NCBI RefSeq assembly: GCF_002201475.1
Contig: NZ_CP021422.1
Location: forward strand, 2,046,001 to 2,110,000
DNA from: Acutalibacter muris
GTDB taxonomy: Bacteria; Bacillota; Clostridia; Oscillospirales; Acutalibacteraceae
Direction of reading: 5' to 3'
DNA length: 64,000 bases
Numbering within the stretch: the stretch's first letter is position 1; each line of letters starts with the position of its first letter. Below the pieces are notes generated by a model, which saw only the letters and a list, made by a program, of their open reading frames with translations, had not been told where the DNA came from and made no database searches. Position numbers and translations under genes: made by a program. Of the stretch, positions 63,891 to 64,000 are shown piece by piece.

Positions 63891-64000
63891 ATGTCTATTG
63901 AGAAAGCTATCGAAATTGCGGCAGCTTCGGTTGAGATGGAAGGATTCAACATTGACGAGAAAAGCCGAGAGTGGTGCCAACTGTTTCTCCAGGGGGAAAT
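63891..64000 (+). CDS. VbhA-type antitoxin, N-terminal part (cut by window edge)
   Basis: The visible 36 residues (KAIEIAAASVEMEGFNIDEK...LFLQGE) carry the Fic-inhibitory antitoxin helix pattern with the S-V-x-M-E-G core of VbhA-like proteins. CGGGAGGGA is the ribosome-binding site. A Fic-domain toxin (AMP-transferase) would be expected immediately downstream, outside the window. Confidence 0.65.
   Translation, partial: MSIEKAIEIAAASVEMEGFNIDEKSREWCQLFLQGE

Overview
The window looks like chromosomal DNA of a clostridial gut anaerobe. The support is Firmicutes-type ribosome-binding sites and sigma-A promoters, TnpX-type large serine recombinases, PcfJ/PcfK-type mobile-element proteins, and an LplB/LplC-type sugar ABC system with AraC regulators. 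The moderately high G+C of the backbone suggests an Oscillospiraceae-like host, but the genus cannot be fixed from sequence alone.

Most of the window is two directly repeated copies of one integrative element. Copy 1 runs from before position 1 through the sugar locus to about 40107. Copy 2 starts at a tRNA-Trp 3'-half at 40108 and continues past 64000. Each begins with a leftward tyrosine integrase (1-495 partial; 40358-41629). A rightward core follows: two small unknown proteins, an Rpn-family nuclease, and an eight-gene operon (2929-12254; 44051-53373) encoding an unknown protein, a ClpP-like protease, a membrane-anchor-less VirD4/TraG-like ATPase, a small protein, an ArdC/LtrC-like protein, a DUF3991/Toprim protein and two very large unknown proteins. 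Next comes a palindrome-rich oriT-like region. Copy 1 then carries a P4/D5-type primase-helicase, a candidate ncRNA, an SLH surface protein, ssb, pcfK-like and pcfJ-like genes. Copy 2 has lost primase through ssb in a 5.5-kb deletion that also beheads the pcfK-like gene, and a second 826-bp deletion breaks its pcfJ-like gene. Both copies end with an Api92/YubB-like protein, an IrrE/ImmA-like metallopeptidase fused to an XRE helix-turn-helix, small unknown genes and a large serine recombinase with a TnpW-like small gene.

Between the copies (28.5-39.8 kb) lie three small leftward DNA-binding or unknown genes and a carbohydrate locus: two AraC regulators, a lipoprotein solute-binding protein, two ABC permeases, an MFS transporter, a sugar isomerase/epimerase and two Gfo/Idh/MocA dehydrogenases. 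The junction at 40.0-40.33 kb has the layout of a tyrosine-recombinase attP: a tRNA-Trp core flanked by matching arm repeats next to int. I therefore infer a tandem array at tRNA-Trp, with the sugar locus as cargo of the first element. An intact tRNA-Trp is predicted about 1 kb left of the window.

The copies are mosaics. Long stretches are essentially identical, while the integrase, the IrrE C-terminus, the segment around 24.3-26.5 kb and most of the recombinase are diverged. A roughly 250-bp repeat rich in TGTCGCAC-like words occurs five times in both orientations and brackets the modules. The right edge has a DUF6809-like gene and the start of a VbhA-type antitoxin.
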